A DNA stretch of 64,000 bases from Carex sylvatica (taxonomy: Eukaryota > Streptophyta > Magnoliopsida > Poales > Cyperaceae), in NCBI GenBank assembly GCA_964058845.1, contig CAXKVR010000213.1:45710-109709 (forward strand), given 5' to 3'. Under the pieces are notes generated by a model. The model was not told the origin of the DNA. It saw only the letters and a program-made list of their open reading frames with translations, and searched no databases. Below, in pieces: positions 1 to 10,907 of the stretch. The position numbers and the translations under genes are program-made. Each line of letters opens with the position of its first letter. The first letter of the stretch is position 1.

Positions 1-270
1 AAGCCCAACGTCCAAAGCTAAAGATACACTGTGACACAAACTCATTCAAGAGTCCAGCTCAAAGTTCATGGGCCGGCCCGACTCCTTTAGCAGGCCTACA
101 GTATCAAGTCTAAACCCTAGTTGCTCTGGTTGTTGTGGAAAAGCCCATCACTGAGCGGATGTTTCGAACTACGCTTTTCCACCTATCTCCAACCCTAAAC
201 CCTAGCCGCAATCTGGTATTTTAAATACGAAAGTTGCTCTTTTAACGAGCGGTTTTCCGATTCTTCATCG
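1..270 (+). promoter_or_regulatory. NRPB12 promoter with site II and telo-box motifs
   Basis: Upstream of the NRPB12 start codon are AGCCCA (2-7 and 142-147, the reverse complement of TGGGCT), TGGGCC (69-74) beside GGCCCG, and telo-box sequences AAACCCTA (112-119) and AACCCTAAACCCTA (191-204). In plants, site II (TGGGCC/T) plus telo-box is a known combination in promoters of ribosomal-protein and other housekeeping genes bound by TCP-type factors. A weak TATA-like stretch (about 216-229) lies close to the ATG. The motifs are seen directly; the regulatory role is inferred from family knowledge. The promoter may extend left of the window. Confidence 0.6.
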
Positions 271-1133
271 ATGGATCCACAACAACCAGAGCCAGTTATC
301 TACCTCTGCGGAGGTAAAAACCTTTAGCGCAGCTAATTTGTTTATTACTTTTGATCGATCACTTCTCGTTTTTATCTTGATTGATTGTTTCCAAATAACT
401 TCTATAAAAATGGCTAGATTGTGGAGCGGAGTGTCCTCTGAAGTCGGGGGATGTCATCCAGTGCAGAGATTGTGGCTACCGTATCCTCTACAAAAAGCGC
501 ACTCGTAGAAGTAAGATTCTATATTAATTCTTCTAGTTTTTTTGTCTTTTGCATTTTTCATGGCTTTAAACATTCTTCTTTGTGTATATTTTCTTTGTGG
601 TTTCCCAAATGCCTAGGCAGTTATTTTTTCTTTCCTAACGCATCTTTAGAATATTAAATCATAAGCGCTTCGGGTGTGTTGGTCATAAATTTTTTAATTT
701 TAGACACTATGGGTTGCTACTCACGTCTGGTGGAATCATAGAAGCACTCGATTACTGTAATTAACAACAGGGAGTTTACTGTTTTTGACATAACATGTAG
801 ATTTCCTCAATTTAAGGAGTTATTTTTACTGATTGTTGTCATTTATATCATTGTATGATTTACATGATTTACTGTATGATTTCCCCTAATATGTACGATT
901 TAAGTTATTACAATTCATATCAGATCCGCAACCCCTGTTATAAGTTCTCAATTGTTCAGAAGATGAAGACTTTGATTTTATAGCATTTCATATGTAAATG
1001 CCTTAATCTTATCAAAATCATAGTTACTGTGTTTGTGTCTTGAGCTTATAAAGTTGAGTAGCCTAAACATATAAAGATTTTGATTACTTTGATGTTGATT
1101 TTTTTCGTAGTTGTTCAATATGAAGCTCGCTGA
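271..1133 (+). CDS. NRPB12: DNA-directed RNA polymerases II, IV and V subunit 12 (RPB12/RPABC4-like), three exons
   Basis: Exons are 271-313, 418-510 and 1111-1133, joined by GT-AG introns (donors GTAAAA and GTAAGA; acceptors GCTAG and CGTAG). The spliced frame is 52 residues, beginning [14 protein letters not shown] and ending RIVQYEAR then TGA. This is the usual size of the plant RPB12 family and matches it from end to end. Two CxxC pairs (C13/C16 and C30/C33) form the single zinc ribbon. The basic KKRTRR stretch and the C-terminal VQYEAR tail are family hallmarks. The protein is a small shared core subunit that sits at the subunit 2/3 interface of nuclear RNA polymerases. Exon 2 overlaps an unrelated open frame starting at 451, which I regard as a shadow. 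No coding defect is visible, so the gene is probably functional. It is transcribed away from the window edge and has no close gene neighbour in view. Confidence 0.95.
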
Positions 1134-2659
1134 TGGAAATGCTTTATCAGGCCCAGCATGAGGTAAATTAAGTTCTTTAGTTACTAATAGTTTGGTAAGG
1201 GATTTGTGTCATTTTGTATTTTGTTATTGGATCCTAGTATGTACTGCTAAACTTTTCTTGCTGGAACTGCTCTGGATGTTGATACACCCTGATTAGGGAT
1301 ACATGGAATTCTTTTGGTATTGCTATTTGAGTATGGATCAATGGTTGGAACTGTAAATTAGTATGTATGTTTTTCCAAATTACTTTTTAGTTTTCTTAAC
1401 CTAAAAATGCCATCTTAAATTTAGTTATAGAGTAAAACTAAACCACAAGGTAAAAAAAATGTGGTTTCCTTGTAGAAATGTGTTAAAATAGGCCTGTGTT
1501 AAAGCAAAACTATTGCAATAATGAGATCTCTTGTTGGTAGTGCATCTCCAGTCTTGTTTTTGCTAAAAATTGTTTATTTTGCAAAATCAAGAATTTTAGC
1601 AATTATTCATTAATATTTCAAATCATTTTCATTCCTTTAATTTCAATTTTGAGACCCACTAGTATGATGGTAATTTTTGCAATTGCAGGGTTGAAGATGC
1701 TCGTTTACTTGCAAAACAATTACAAATGCTTATGTGAAACTTTCAGACAAATTACTAATTTAATAAGATTGTTAAATTGGTGTGTCTTTGTATTCATGCA
1801 ATTGAAATTGAAAGTGACAAATTACATTTGCAGTTTATTTGTAATGTGGAGTTGCTCTTATGTACTTTCCTGTATTTTTCTATGTTCTTTTTATGCCGTG
1901 CCTCCAAAATTGGCCATCATCATTCAACTTTCAAAAAATGTTTGTTGTTTGATTGTCGAAGCATGTCAAAATTCTGCCATTATTTGAGAGAGATTTGCAT
2001 CTCTTGGTGTGTGTTTGTGAGGACACGGGTCTAGTCGTGCTACTTTTGAGATATAAAGAGTGAAGTGGGAGGGAAGATGTGTGACAAAAAATATTTATCA
2101 TAGAGAGAGATGATAAGCGTAATGTATTATAAAATTTTGGGAAAGTGGGGTATGAGGGTGATTATTAGGTTGTTATAAAGGATTTTTGACCCAGTGAAGA
2201 GAAGGAGAGAGAAAGGATCGGTCATTAATTTGAGAAACCTAAATTGCAATTCACGAGGGAGCAGTATTAGTTGTAGAGATAACAAAGTAGTGGCGGAATA
2301 AAGAGGCACCGGTATTGTAGTGTTGATGGACAAATATTAGGTGTTTTTTTTAAAAAACAAATCTTCGCAAAAAAATACAAAGTTGTAAGGAGAATTGAAC
2401 TTTTCGATTTTTGAGTAACTAATTGCTCTAGGAATTTTTTTTCTAATTAACTGTGTAGTCTTTACTGTTTCAAAAGTTAACAATCGGAAGGTTATTAAGA
2501 TGGTAATTTTGTTTTTATGTGTTTCTGAAGAATTTTATGTTGGGTGACATCCGAGTTTACATCTAGAGAGGAAGATGGCAGAGAAATTAAATTGTTTAGT
2601 CAATAGATGGATGAGAGAGGTGGATGATACACTAAGAGATGGTGAGCACATGCGCGGTA
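1134..2659. other. NRPB12 3' flank and AT-rich intergenic DNA
   Basis: The 3' untranslated region of NRPB12 must lie in the first part of this stretch. I cannot place its end. The open frames at 1649-2034 have no recognisable domain and are probably chance frames in T-rich DNA. Confidence 0.5.
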
Positions 2660-2667
2660 GTTAGAGG

Positions 2668-3365
2668 TAGGCTTCTGCTCTCGGACCGGGTTCGGGCGGA
2701 CCGGGTTTACCCGGGGTCGGGCCACGGGTTTGGTCGGGTACGGGTAGGTCGGGTAAACAGGTATCTCGGGGCGGGTATACTCGGGTATAATTTTCAAAAA
2801 CCGTACCCGACCCGAGTTTTACCTGTGCCCGTGGTACCCGGCACGGGTAGGGCGGTCCGGGTATGGTACCCGGTCCGGATCGGGTACCCGGTCCGGTCCG
2901 GTTTTTTTTTTTTTTTTAAGGCGGCAAATTCGAAATTTCAAAAAAAATTGAATTTTTTCGAATTTTTTTGAATTTTTTCTGAATTTTTTTGAATTTTTTT
3001 TGAATTTTTTTGAATTTTTTTGAATTTTTTTGAATTTTTCTGAATTTTTTTGAATTTTTTAAAATTTTTTAACGGGTACGAGTCGGGTACGGGGTCGGGT
3101 ACAGGTCGGGTACGGGGTCGGGTCGGGTTGGGTCGGGGTCGGGTCCGGGTCCGGGTCGGGTTGGTCGGGTCGGGTCGGGTCGGACTTAAATCGGACCGGG
3201 TTTGGTCGGGTTTTGAACCAAAAAATCGTACCCTACCCGTTTTTTACCCGTACCCGTTTACCCGTTTACCCGACCCATACCCGGGCTCGGGCACGGGTAA
3301 CCCGGGTAACGAGCACGGGCGGGTACGGGTCGGGTCCGACCCGGGCGGGTAAAAGCAAACCACTA
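2668..3365. mobile_element. Non-autonomous hAT element, GGGTACGGGT-rich subterminal repeats
   Basis: This 698-bp block is flanked by a perfect 8-bp direct repeat GTTAGAGG (2660-2667 and 3366-3373), the target-duplication length of hAT transposons. The ends are imperfect inverted repeats: TAGGCTTCTGCT at the left, and the right end reads TAGTGGTTTGCTTTTACCCG in reverse complement. Each end carries arrays of GGGTACGGGT/GGGTCGGGT in opposite sense, like Ac-type subterminal binding sites. The middle is (GAATTTTTTT)n. Open frames rich in Arg, Gly and Val here only translate the repeats. It carries no transposase. It is related to the element at 23755-24784. Confidence 0.85.
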
Positions 3366-3811
3366 GTTAGAGGTGAGAAAATCGCTCATAACTCTTAACT
3401 CCTAACTTGCTCTTTAACTTAATGAATTGAGAATGAGCATATTCCAACTTGTTCATAACTCGCTCATTAAGAATTGAGTTGCATAAAAGAGTTACCTGAA
3501 ATCATGCTATATATTCAATCTCAAGTAGTTTTCAATCAGATTCAAATTCAAATTAAATTAAGTCTGGTTGTACAACTCAGTATGTCAGTATGTCAATATT
3601 TTTTATTAGAGGAATTAGCTATCATTTATTAGTTTGTCTAGTTCTGAAACAAAATTTCAAAATTATCTACATGCTTGATTTCTTAACGAGCACGAGCACA
3701 GTTGTCAACTCGGTATTGTCTTCTCAACTCGAGTTGACTCGCTCATTAACTTAATAAACTGAACACAAGCATACCCCAATTTGCTCGAATTCGGATCATT
3801 AACAGCTCTAA
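3366..3811. mobile_element. Older hAT-like remnant, CTCATAACTCGCTCATTAA type
   Basis: Just right of the younger element the sequence reads TTAGAGGTGAG then AAATCGCTCATAACTC. This closely matches the left end of the complete element at 25765-26588. Repeated CTCGCTCATTAA-type motifs continue to a right end near CATTAACAGCTCTAA (about 3811). The younger hAT at 2668 inserted almost exactly at the 5' tip of this older copy. Flanking duplication is no longer recognisable, and the 3' part is duplicated again near 4630 by the tandem duplication. Confidence 0.5.
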
Positions 3812-5145
3812 CTATGTCTACGGGTTTTTACTTAAAAAAGATGCACTGTAGTATTTGATTGAATTTTGTTGAAAATGTGGGCCAAGCATGTGTACCACAT
3901 GTTAAGTTTGTGCTGTAGTGAACTTAGGGCCTATATTCTCTACTCGGCTCCTTTTGTCCTTTTTTTTCGCTTCACAAAAAAACTAGCATTGCGGCCCGAA
4001 AACATATTAAATAATTAATACAGGCGCAGTGTCTGCCACCAAACTCGAGTCTAGTCGAACAAAGGTTCCTTCTTAGGTCTAAAAAGTTAGGCCCAAGTAC
4101 TCCATGTTTCCACCAGTTACAAGCAGTATTCTAAATAGCACGCTATAGCGATGCTGTCGCGTTTTTGAACATTAAACGCTAAGTTATGAGATAAAAGTGC
4201 ACTATTTTAGCTATGACATCTATAGCGTTAATAGTGATTCACTATTTGCACTACACACTATGTACTATAGCACACATTATGCTACAGTGCACTCTATGCT
4301 ATATTGGCTTTTATTTTTAGGTCCAAACTGAATTCAAACTCAAATTAAATTAAGTCTGGTTGTACAACTCAGTATGTCAGTATGCTAATATTTTTTATTA
4401 GAGGAATTAGCTATCATTTATTAGTTTGTCTAGTTCTGAAACAAAATTTCAAAATTATCTACATGCTTGATTTCTTAACGAGCACGAATTAATTTGAGCA
4501 TTTAACGAATTGAGCACGAGCACAGTTGTCAACTCGGTATTGTCTTCTCAACTCGAGTTGACTCGCTCATTAACTTAATAAACTGAACACAAGCATACCC
4601 CAATTTGCTCGAATTCGGATCATTAACAGCTCTAACTATGTCTACGGGTTTTTACTTAAAAAAAATGCACTGTAGTATTTGATTGAATTTTGTTGAAAAT
4701 GTGGGCCAAGCATGTGTACCACATGTTAAGTTGGACTTAGGGCCTATATTCTCTACTCGACCCCTTTTGCCCTTTTTTTCGCTTCACAAAAAAACTAGCA
4801 TTGCGGCCCGAAAACACATTAAATAATTAATACAGGCGCAGTGTCTGCCACTAAACTCGAGTCTAGTCGAACAAAGGTTCCTTCTTAGGTCTAAAAAGTT
4901 AGGCTCAAGTACTCCATGTTTCCACCAGTTACAAGCAGTATTCTAAATAGCACGCTATAACGATGCTGTCGCGTTTTTGAACATTAAACGCTAAGTTATG
5001 AGATAAAAGTGCACTATTTTAGCTATGACCTCTATAGTGTTAATAGTGATTCACTATTTGCACTACACACTATGTATTATAGCACACACTATGCTACAGC
5101 GCACTCTATGCTATATTGGCTTTTATTTTTAGGTCCAAATTGAAA
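3550..5145 (+). repeat. Direct tandem duplication, two ~0.8-kb units
   Basis: Unit 1 (about 3550-4330) and unit 2 (about 4342-5142) are nearly identical head-to-tail copies. Shared landmarks are offset by 792 bp at the left end and 812 bp at the right. Unit 2 has an extra ~30 bp around 4488-4520. Unit 1 has about 12 extra bases near 3908-3918. The few scattered substitutions suggest a fairly recent duplication. The unit covers the 3' part of one hAT-like remnant and the 5' part of another. No gene lies inside. Confidence 0.9.
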
Positions 5146-5590
5146 TTTATTTTAAGGATCAATTTTTTCAAGATTCGGATTGCTTTTGCTTTCAAATAGA
5201 AAATGATAGATTGTTTATGTCATGATGCTTATTTATTTATTTTTAATAGAAAAAGTTATATAGTTTATACCATGATACTTTTGTTATTTTAAATGGAAAA
5301 AGATAGATAGTGTATGATATTATTATTTATTAGAGATATTTTGAATAGTAATTTAGACTTTGTATTGGTTCAATATGAATATTTTAATTCCTTAATTAAT
5401 TTTATATTACTTATTGTTCTATGAGACTTTAGATAATGTTAATGATTAGTAAAAATATAAAACATGATTTTTAAAAAAAAAAAATGCTATGTAGAATAGA
5501 TTTCGCTTTAGCTACACTATCCTAGCTATATGCAATAGCTTTTTTTTTTAGTCTTTCCGCGATGACGTCAATAAGCTATTTAGAACCTTG
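4936..5590. mobile_element. hAT-like element with CTAAATAGC termini
   Basis: The left end CAGTATTCTAAATAGC pairs with the right end, which reads CAAGGTTCTAAATAGC in reverse complement (GCTATTTAGAACCTTG at 5575-5590). Subterminal GCTATA/CACTAT repeats fill the left part and are AT-rich toward the right. The 5' ~200 bp is present a second time at 4124-4327 as part of the tandem duplication. No 8-bp target duplication survives, so the family assignment rests on terminal and subterminal structure only. Confidence 0.45.
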
Positions 5591-7609
5591 TAGCCAATAA
5601 TATGTTAAGCTAGTTCAAACGTCATATAAACAAAGTTCAAACGTAATCCAATTCACAGTAATAAGTAGATTAAATATTGAAAATGACCACCATGTTTCTC
5701 CGAGTTTGTTGACACTTGTAAGGTTTTGCACATGTACCAGATGAAAAAACCAAAATGTACATGTACAAAACCTAATCAACAAACAAAACTAGATATTCTT
5801 CTATGACTTCAGTTTCGGTGTCAATGCACCTAGTGAATCATCTTCATCACAAAAGACTAATGTAGGAAATAAACTAACAAAATTCATGTAATTAACATCC
5901 ATTAGCAACCTAAAATGATATGACAGGTTTCAAATTATGATACCTTTGCATTAATAAATTAGCAAAGCAGAAATACATGTAGAACTAGAAACCAATGACT
6001 AATTTTAAAATACTCAGCAATAATAATTCTAAATTTAATTGTCACAAACATGTAGATTTGAACAAAAAAGCAGTAAAGTAGACATTAACCACAAACACTA
6101 TTACTGAAAATGACAAACAACTATTTAATTGTGATAAATACTATCAGTAAGCAGAAAGTAGATAAACTCTCAACAGTCCCATTCTTTAAATAAAATGGCA
6201 ATTCAACCAACTAACTCAGATTTAAGTCTTGATCCACCACTTTAATCCAGTAACAAAAACTACTCAATGAAAAATAATTTTTGTAGTTACAAGGACCGCA
6301 AATAGGAACTTCTGCATGCTTCAGTAATTATGTGCACCGTCCGTTTAGTAATTAAAAAAAAGGAAGGCAGGAGAAAGTTTAATCAACCATTCTGCTACAT
6401 GGTTGACCACCAACTAGTGCGATATTCAAACCAGTCTTTAATTTGTGCATTAATAAAAAAATGAGGATGAAATGTTAAAACCAATCAAGTAATTGCTAAT
6501 AAAAAAATAACTACAAGGAAGCTGCTATATTTGTTTGTTGTTTCACAGGCAATATTCAAATTAGTCTTTAATTCTGTGCATTACTAAAAAAAAAATAAAC
6601 ATAATGGAATGTTAATACCAGTCAGTAATTGCTAATAAAAAAAATAACTACAAGAAATATAACTATAAGGAAGCTGCTACATTTGTTTGCTGTTTCACAG
6701 GCAATAACAAACCAAAATACAGTTTTGCAATTATGAAAAGAAATAATGTACTTCTCCCTACAAAATTTGAGCAAAATAACAACAACATCATATAAACAAA
6801 AGGCACAAAGTGGATTACTGTTCAATTGTTTACAAGACAACTTTCGAATACTGACTATTCTATGTCCAAAAAGTAGTAAGAACAATTTACAAAAATAGGA
6901 ACAATTTACAAGGCCGTAATATAACTAGAAAAATATTATGTCAAGTCCCCTATGGTATGGTGGATGAAAAGCAACTCTTTTCTAAATTTTAACATAAACT
7001 AACTACAAAGTGAGTAACAGTGCAAGTGACAGTTAAACTGGTACGACTAAATTGAGAGGCAACAACTAGGACAACAGCAGTTTACCTAAATTTCTTAGGA
7101 TTTTTTGAAAATTGAAAGCACATAAGAATGGATTAGGAAACAAAAGATGATTTCAAAATGCAACAATTTTAAGAAGAAAATTCAGTATGTGAAACCTAGC
7201 CAATCTCAATACATGGAAATTGAGGACATTTCACTAGCCAATCTCAGCTAGAGATTGAGAGATTTTAAAATTCACCAACACCAATATAATGGCAGAAGTA
7301 TATTACTGACTCACATTTATTTACCTATCCTTTCTTTGGCACAAAGAGGAACATGCACCATTATACCATCCGATGTGACTTTTTATTTGAGGCGCAAGAG
7401 GTTTCAAGCATGAGAAAACTTCACGTTACCTGGAACACAAAACAGATAAAAGAAAACACTGAAGGATCATAATGTTTGAGACATGGAGAGAAATTCTTTC
7501 TGTTAGTCCAATAAGATTTGCATTTTACACCTCAAAGTTCACAAACTAAGGACCAGGATTCATCAGTTTGGTAATTTGCTATCAGACACATTAATCATCA
7601 CACTTACAT
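5591..7609. other. AT-rich intergenic DNA with a local ~130-bp tandem duplication
   Basis: No gene is recognised. A two-copy tandem repeat lies at about 6420-6700: ATTCAAACCAGTCTTTAAT at 6424 recurs with changes at 6554, and a later shared segment at 6490 recurs at 6626 (period 130-136 bp). The small open frame on the minus strand at 6622-6885 overlaps it and has no known domain. Confidence 0.5.
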
Positions 7610-7618
7610 TATAATTTA

Positions 7619-8642
7619 GGAAAAATTTGCAGTATACCAATACAAACTTTTGAAATAGACAATATTCCCATAAAATCATCATAATATCTGTTATACCCAT
7701 AAAAATTTAACATTCTTATTTATTTCCCCTTCTAATTATTTAACTTTTTATTTTATTATTTTAAATAAATAAATGACTAATATACCCCCCCTATATTTTA
7801 ACGGGAAGTATCCATTTCTAATCATTTAATTATTTTCTTCCTCCCTTCTCCCGAAAGGAGCAAATGTTTCTCCCTCGTGTCGTGTCTCTCTCAACTCCTG
7901 TTCTCCTACCCTCATATGCGTCTCTCTCAGCAAAACCAAGATTTTTCTGTAGATCGCACAACAAATTCTTAGCGCTAGTTCTCCCTCGTGCGTGTCTCAA
8001 CAAAATCAAGAAAATTCGTAGCTCAAGCCATTGATGTTGAATTTGATCACATCTTTATCCTTCAGATTTTGTGGTTTTGATCTCATTTGATCTAATTAAA
8101 GATCTGATCATACAATTGTCGAAACTATATTCATATATTTGATCAATTTTGCATATTTGTTTTGTTTATTTTTTGGGTAAGATGGAGGGACCAAAGGTGA
8201 ACAGTAATGGCGTTTTTCTTATTGGTAGCCTAAATGCCTCAGGTGCTTTGATTACCTACGACAGCTCCAGCATTTCTCTAAATGATCATTGGAGTATCTT
8301 TTTTCTCAATTCTAAATCGTCAAATTAAAGGAAAGGAATTTTCTAGCACAGAAAGGAGGAAAGATGACTGTTAGACGGGAGAAAACATTAGGCGTCTTTC
8401 ATTTTTCTTATTCAATCATTGTGTAAATTTCAACATTTTAGAAATTCAAGTGGATACCTCCAGTAAAAATTCAAGGGTATATTGGTCAATCCACTTTGTA
8501 AGATAATTAAAGAAAAGATTAACTAATTAAAAGGGGATAGGAGTAAGAATTTTAAATTTTGATGGGATATTGAATATTATGGTGTTTTTATGGGAATATT
8601 GGCTATTTCAAAAGTTTGCATGGGTACACTAGAAATTTTCCC
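7619..8642. mobile_element. Mutator-like non-autonomous element, copy 1
   Basis: This is a 1024-bp element with long degenerate terminal inverted repeats. The left end begins GGAAAAATTTGCAGTATACC. The right end in reverse complement begins GGGAAAATTTCTAGTGTACC. Similarity between the two ends continues for roughly 200 bp. A second copy lies inverted at 10908-11842. Flanking 9-mers are TATAATTTA (7610-7618) and TTTTCTTTT (8643-8651). They do not match each other but match the reverse complements of the flanks of copy 2. Nine-base duplications and long inverted ends point to the Mutator superfamily. No transposase is present. Confidence 0.75.
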
Positions 8643-8651
8643 TTTTCTTTT

Positions 8652-9060
8652 ACTGTCGCTTTCGATAGCTCCAGACTCCTGTTCTCATGGCTCTCGCCTT
8701 TCCATCTCTTTCTGCTTTCTTCTTCAAATTACCTCTCATCTTCAGCACGGATTCGAGCACGGCGTAGGCATCACTTTCTCTATCGTATCTAATTTTTTTC
8801 TCGTTTTATTTTGTCATTAAGAAGACCAAATGGAAACTAAACTTCGATCAAGAAAAAATGCTACTACAGCATTAGAATTAAAGGTAAAAAGTATATGCAT
8901 AGCTACTTCCAATAACATAGTCTAGTTGAATTAATGTGGGTATCCCTGAGTTGAAAGGTGTGACAACACCTGCTGTGTTAAATTTATTTCTGCAAGGGAG
9001 AGTCGGTAGCATCTGTAACCAGTCTTGATGCTGTTGTAAGATCCTCACCGTAAGAGAATT
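8652..9060 (+). pseudogene. Possible 5' fragment of an unidentified gene
   Basis: Directly beside Mutator-like copy 1 is a pyrimidine-rich, leader-like stretch. It is followed by an ATG at 8830 and 18 codons (METKLRSRKNATTALELK) to a GTAAAA donor at 8884. A possible second exon after TTTCTGCAAG at about 8997 continues GESVASVTSLDAV to a GTAAGA donor near 9037. This looks like the start of a genuine spliced gene. I do not recognise the protein and find no continuation on this strand. The interval 8643-10907 has been inverted and may hold fragments cut from their remainder. A chance open frame is the alternative. Confidence 0.3.
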
Positions 9061-9420
9061 TAATATAAATCACACTTTTCTCTTGGAAAATTAGCAAAAA
9101 AGATGTCATATTTTCCTTATCGCAATTGTCCCCTTTCTTTCCAACATGTTTAAAATGTCTCCCGTGTTGTAGTAATTCAATAGGTGGTGGATGTGATTGC
9201 TTGACCTTACCAATACTAGTCCTATTAATTGATAATAGACGGAGAATAATAGAATGATGATTTAATAACAGAAAGTAAAAGAAGAAATAACAAAATTGAG
9301 TATAGTTAAAACGAAAACGTTGATACTATGAAATGCTTAACAATTCTTGATAAGGATTTAATAAGAGTGGCATTAGTTACAGAAAGTAAAGCTTAACAAT
9401 TCTTGATAAGGATTATTTTT

Positions 9421-9977
9421 TTAAGAGCTGCATACTAAAGGTAGTAAAGACTGATTGATAATTGGAGATTTAGTTTCAAAATATTCAACGTAATTGGGGC
9501 TTTTCTCAAATACTGAATTTTCAAGGATTTTCTTTGTAATTTCATAGTTATTAAGAGGATTTTGTGGCAAATCTGTTTTTACTTGAAGTAGGAATAAAGT
9601 AAGTGATGTACTTCTAACTTCATTTGTATTGAGCAAAGGAAGCATCTCTGACTCCTGGTTGGGTTCTGCAGCTTTATCGAAATATGCATACTACACTTGT
9701 ACTGAAATTGATGGAATTTACCGTCTCAGACCTTGCGGAAGTAATTCTCTGTAATTACTTTCAATTTTAGAATGTTCTTTTTGTATTGGAAAAAATTCAA
9801 AACTTTTTGGTATACATGAAAAGGGGTTTGGCCAATTAACACACCAGATGAACTAGATACTGGTACGGTAATATCATGAGGCCATTCTTCAATTTTCAGT
9901 GCCAGTAGGAGCTGGTGTGGCAGTGTGGTTTGAGTCTGTCCTCGTATCAAGTCATCTTGAATTGCTCCTATTGCCAA
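9421..9977 (-). pseudogene. Unidentified exon-like fragments
   Basis: Two minus-strand open segments read like protein-coding DNA rather than AT noise. The first (about 9977-9726) contains LPHQLLLALKIEEWPHD. The second can be extended upstream of its ATG to a TGTAG acceptor-like site near 9690, then reads YAYFDKAAEPNQESEMLP, and stays open to a stop at 9421. A GT donor linking the segments is not convincing and there is an in-frame stop between them. I cannot name a family. They lie within the inverted interval between the two Mutator-like copies and may be a captured or broken gene. Confidence 0.3.
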
Positions 9978-10491
9978 AATTTTGTGAGTATGATACAGAT
10001 ATACAACACCATATTTAAGGTAGGGATAATCCCTGTACTTGTTAGTTTTGTATAGGTCACTCGTACTTCTCCAAATGAAGAGGAACTCATTGCCATGGCA
10101 ACCCTATCATCTCTCAAACTAAATTTGAAATCAATTTAGAAGAAATTAAAGAAATTGGGCTCCCTACAGAAGATTTGTTCCAGATGTTATAGCCAGCTAA
10201 TGTCTCTTTGCTTGACAAGGGAATAAAACTGCTGATTATTATTGGTTCCAATGGTTTATTCCTATGCCACTGTCAAAATCAGTATTTTGTGCATTTCATT
10301 TCCTCCAATTCCTGCTAAGGTGGGCAGTGTAATTGAATCTTGATATATTATATTTTTGGAATTTGTGATGGATTGGATGTGGCGAGGAGTGCTGCAATTG
10401 GTATTGTGGCGGCACAATCTGCATTTTAGTTTGAAAATAACGTGCTTGACAATTTTTTAGTGACTAATATTTGAGGTATTTCCGTATTTGC

Positions 10492-10760
10492 AGTATTTAA
10501 TTGGAACCTAATATTTTCCACTAGTTTGCTATTGGACTATTATTGGTAATTTGGTTCTATTACTGAACTGGTGACGGCAAGTGTCTGTCACTGGTCACTG
10601 TCACGGCTAATAATTTCCACTAGTATTTAATTGGAACCTAATATTTTCCACTAGTTACTATTGAACTATTTTTGGTAATATGGTACTAGTACTGTGGCAA
10701 AAGTGTCTGTCACTGTTTACTTACAGCTGCTACGTGCCTGGACTCTATGTTATAACCTTT
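10492..10760 (+). repeat. 130-bp direct repeat, two copies
   Basis: AGTATTTAATTGGAACCTAA at 10492 recurs at 10622. The following CTATTGGACTA / GGTAAT / GTGTCTGTCACTG landmarks keep the same 130-bp offset. Shorter repeats of CAAGTTGTAACTT follow at 10763-10820. No coding role is seen. Confidence 0.7.
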
Positions 10761-10907
10761 TCAAGTTGTAACTTTTTTTCAAGCTGCTACGTGCTAGTTT
10801 CTTTTCAAGTTGTAACTTCCTCTTTTTTTATTTTTAACTCTATGCTTGTTAATTTGACTGTAAGAGGGGCCTTTTATGTTATGGTCCAGAATCTGTAATA
10901 AATTATA

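Noticed and set aside
451..657. 68-codon open frame starting [11 protein letters not shown]
   Set aside because: It overlaps NRPB12 exon 2 in another frame and runs into the intron; the NRPB12 reading explains the region fully.
1649..2034. Two overlapping open frames of 112 and 85 codons
   Set aside because: T-rich, cysteine- and phenylalanine-rich translations with no domain or splice support; likely chance frames.
2600..3398. Arg/Gly/Val/Pro-rich proteins on both strands
   Set aside because: They translate the GGGTACGGGT repeats of a hAT element and exist in several frames.
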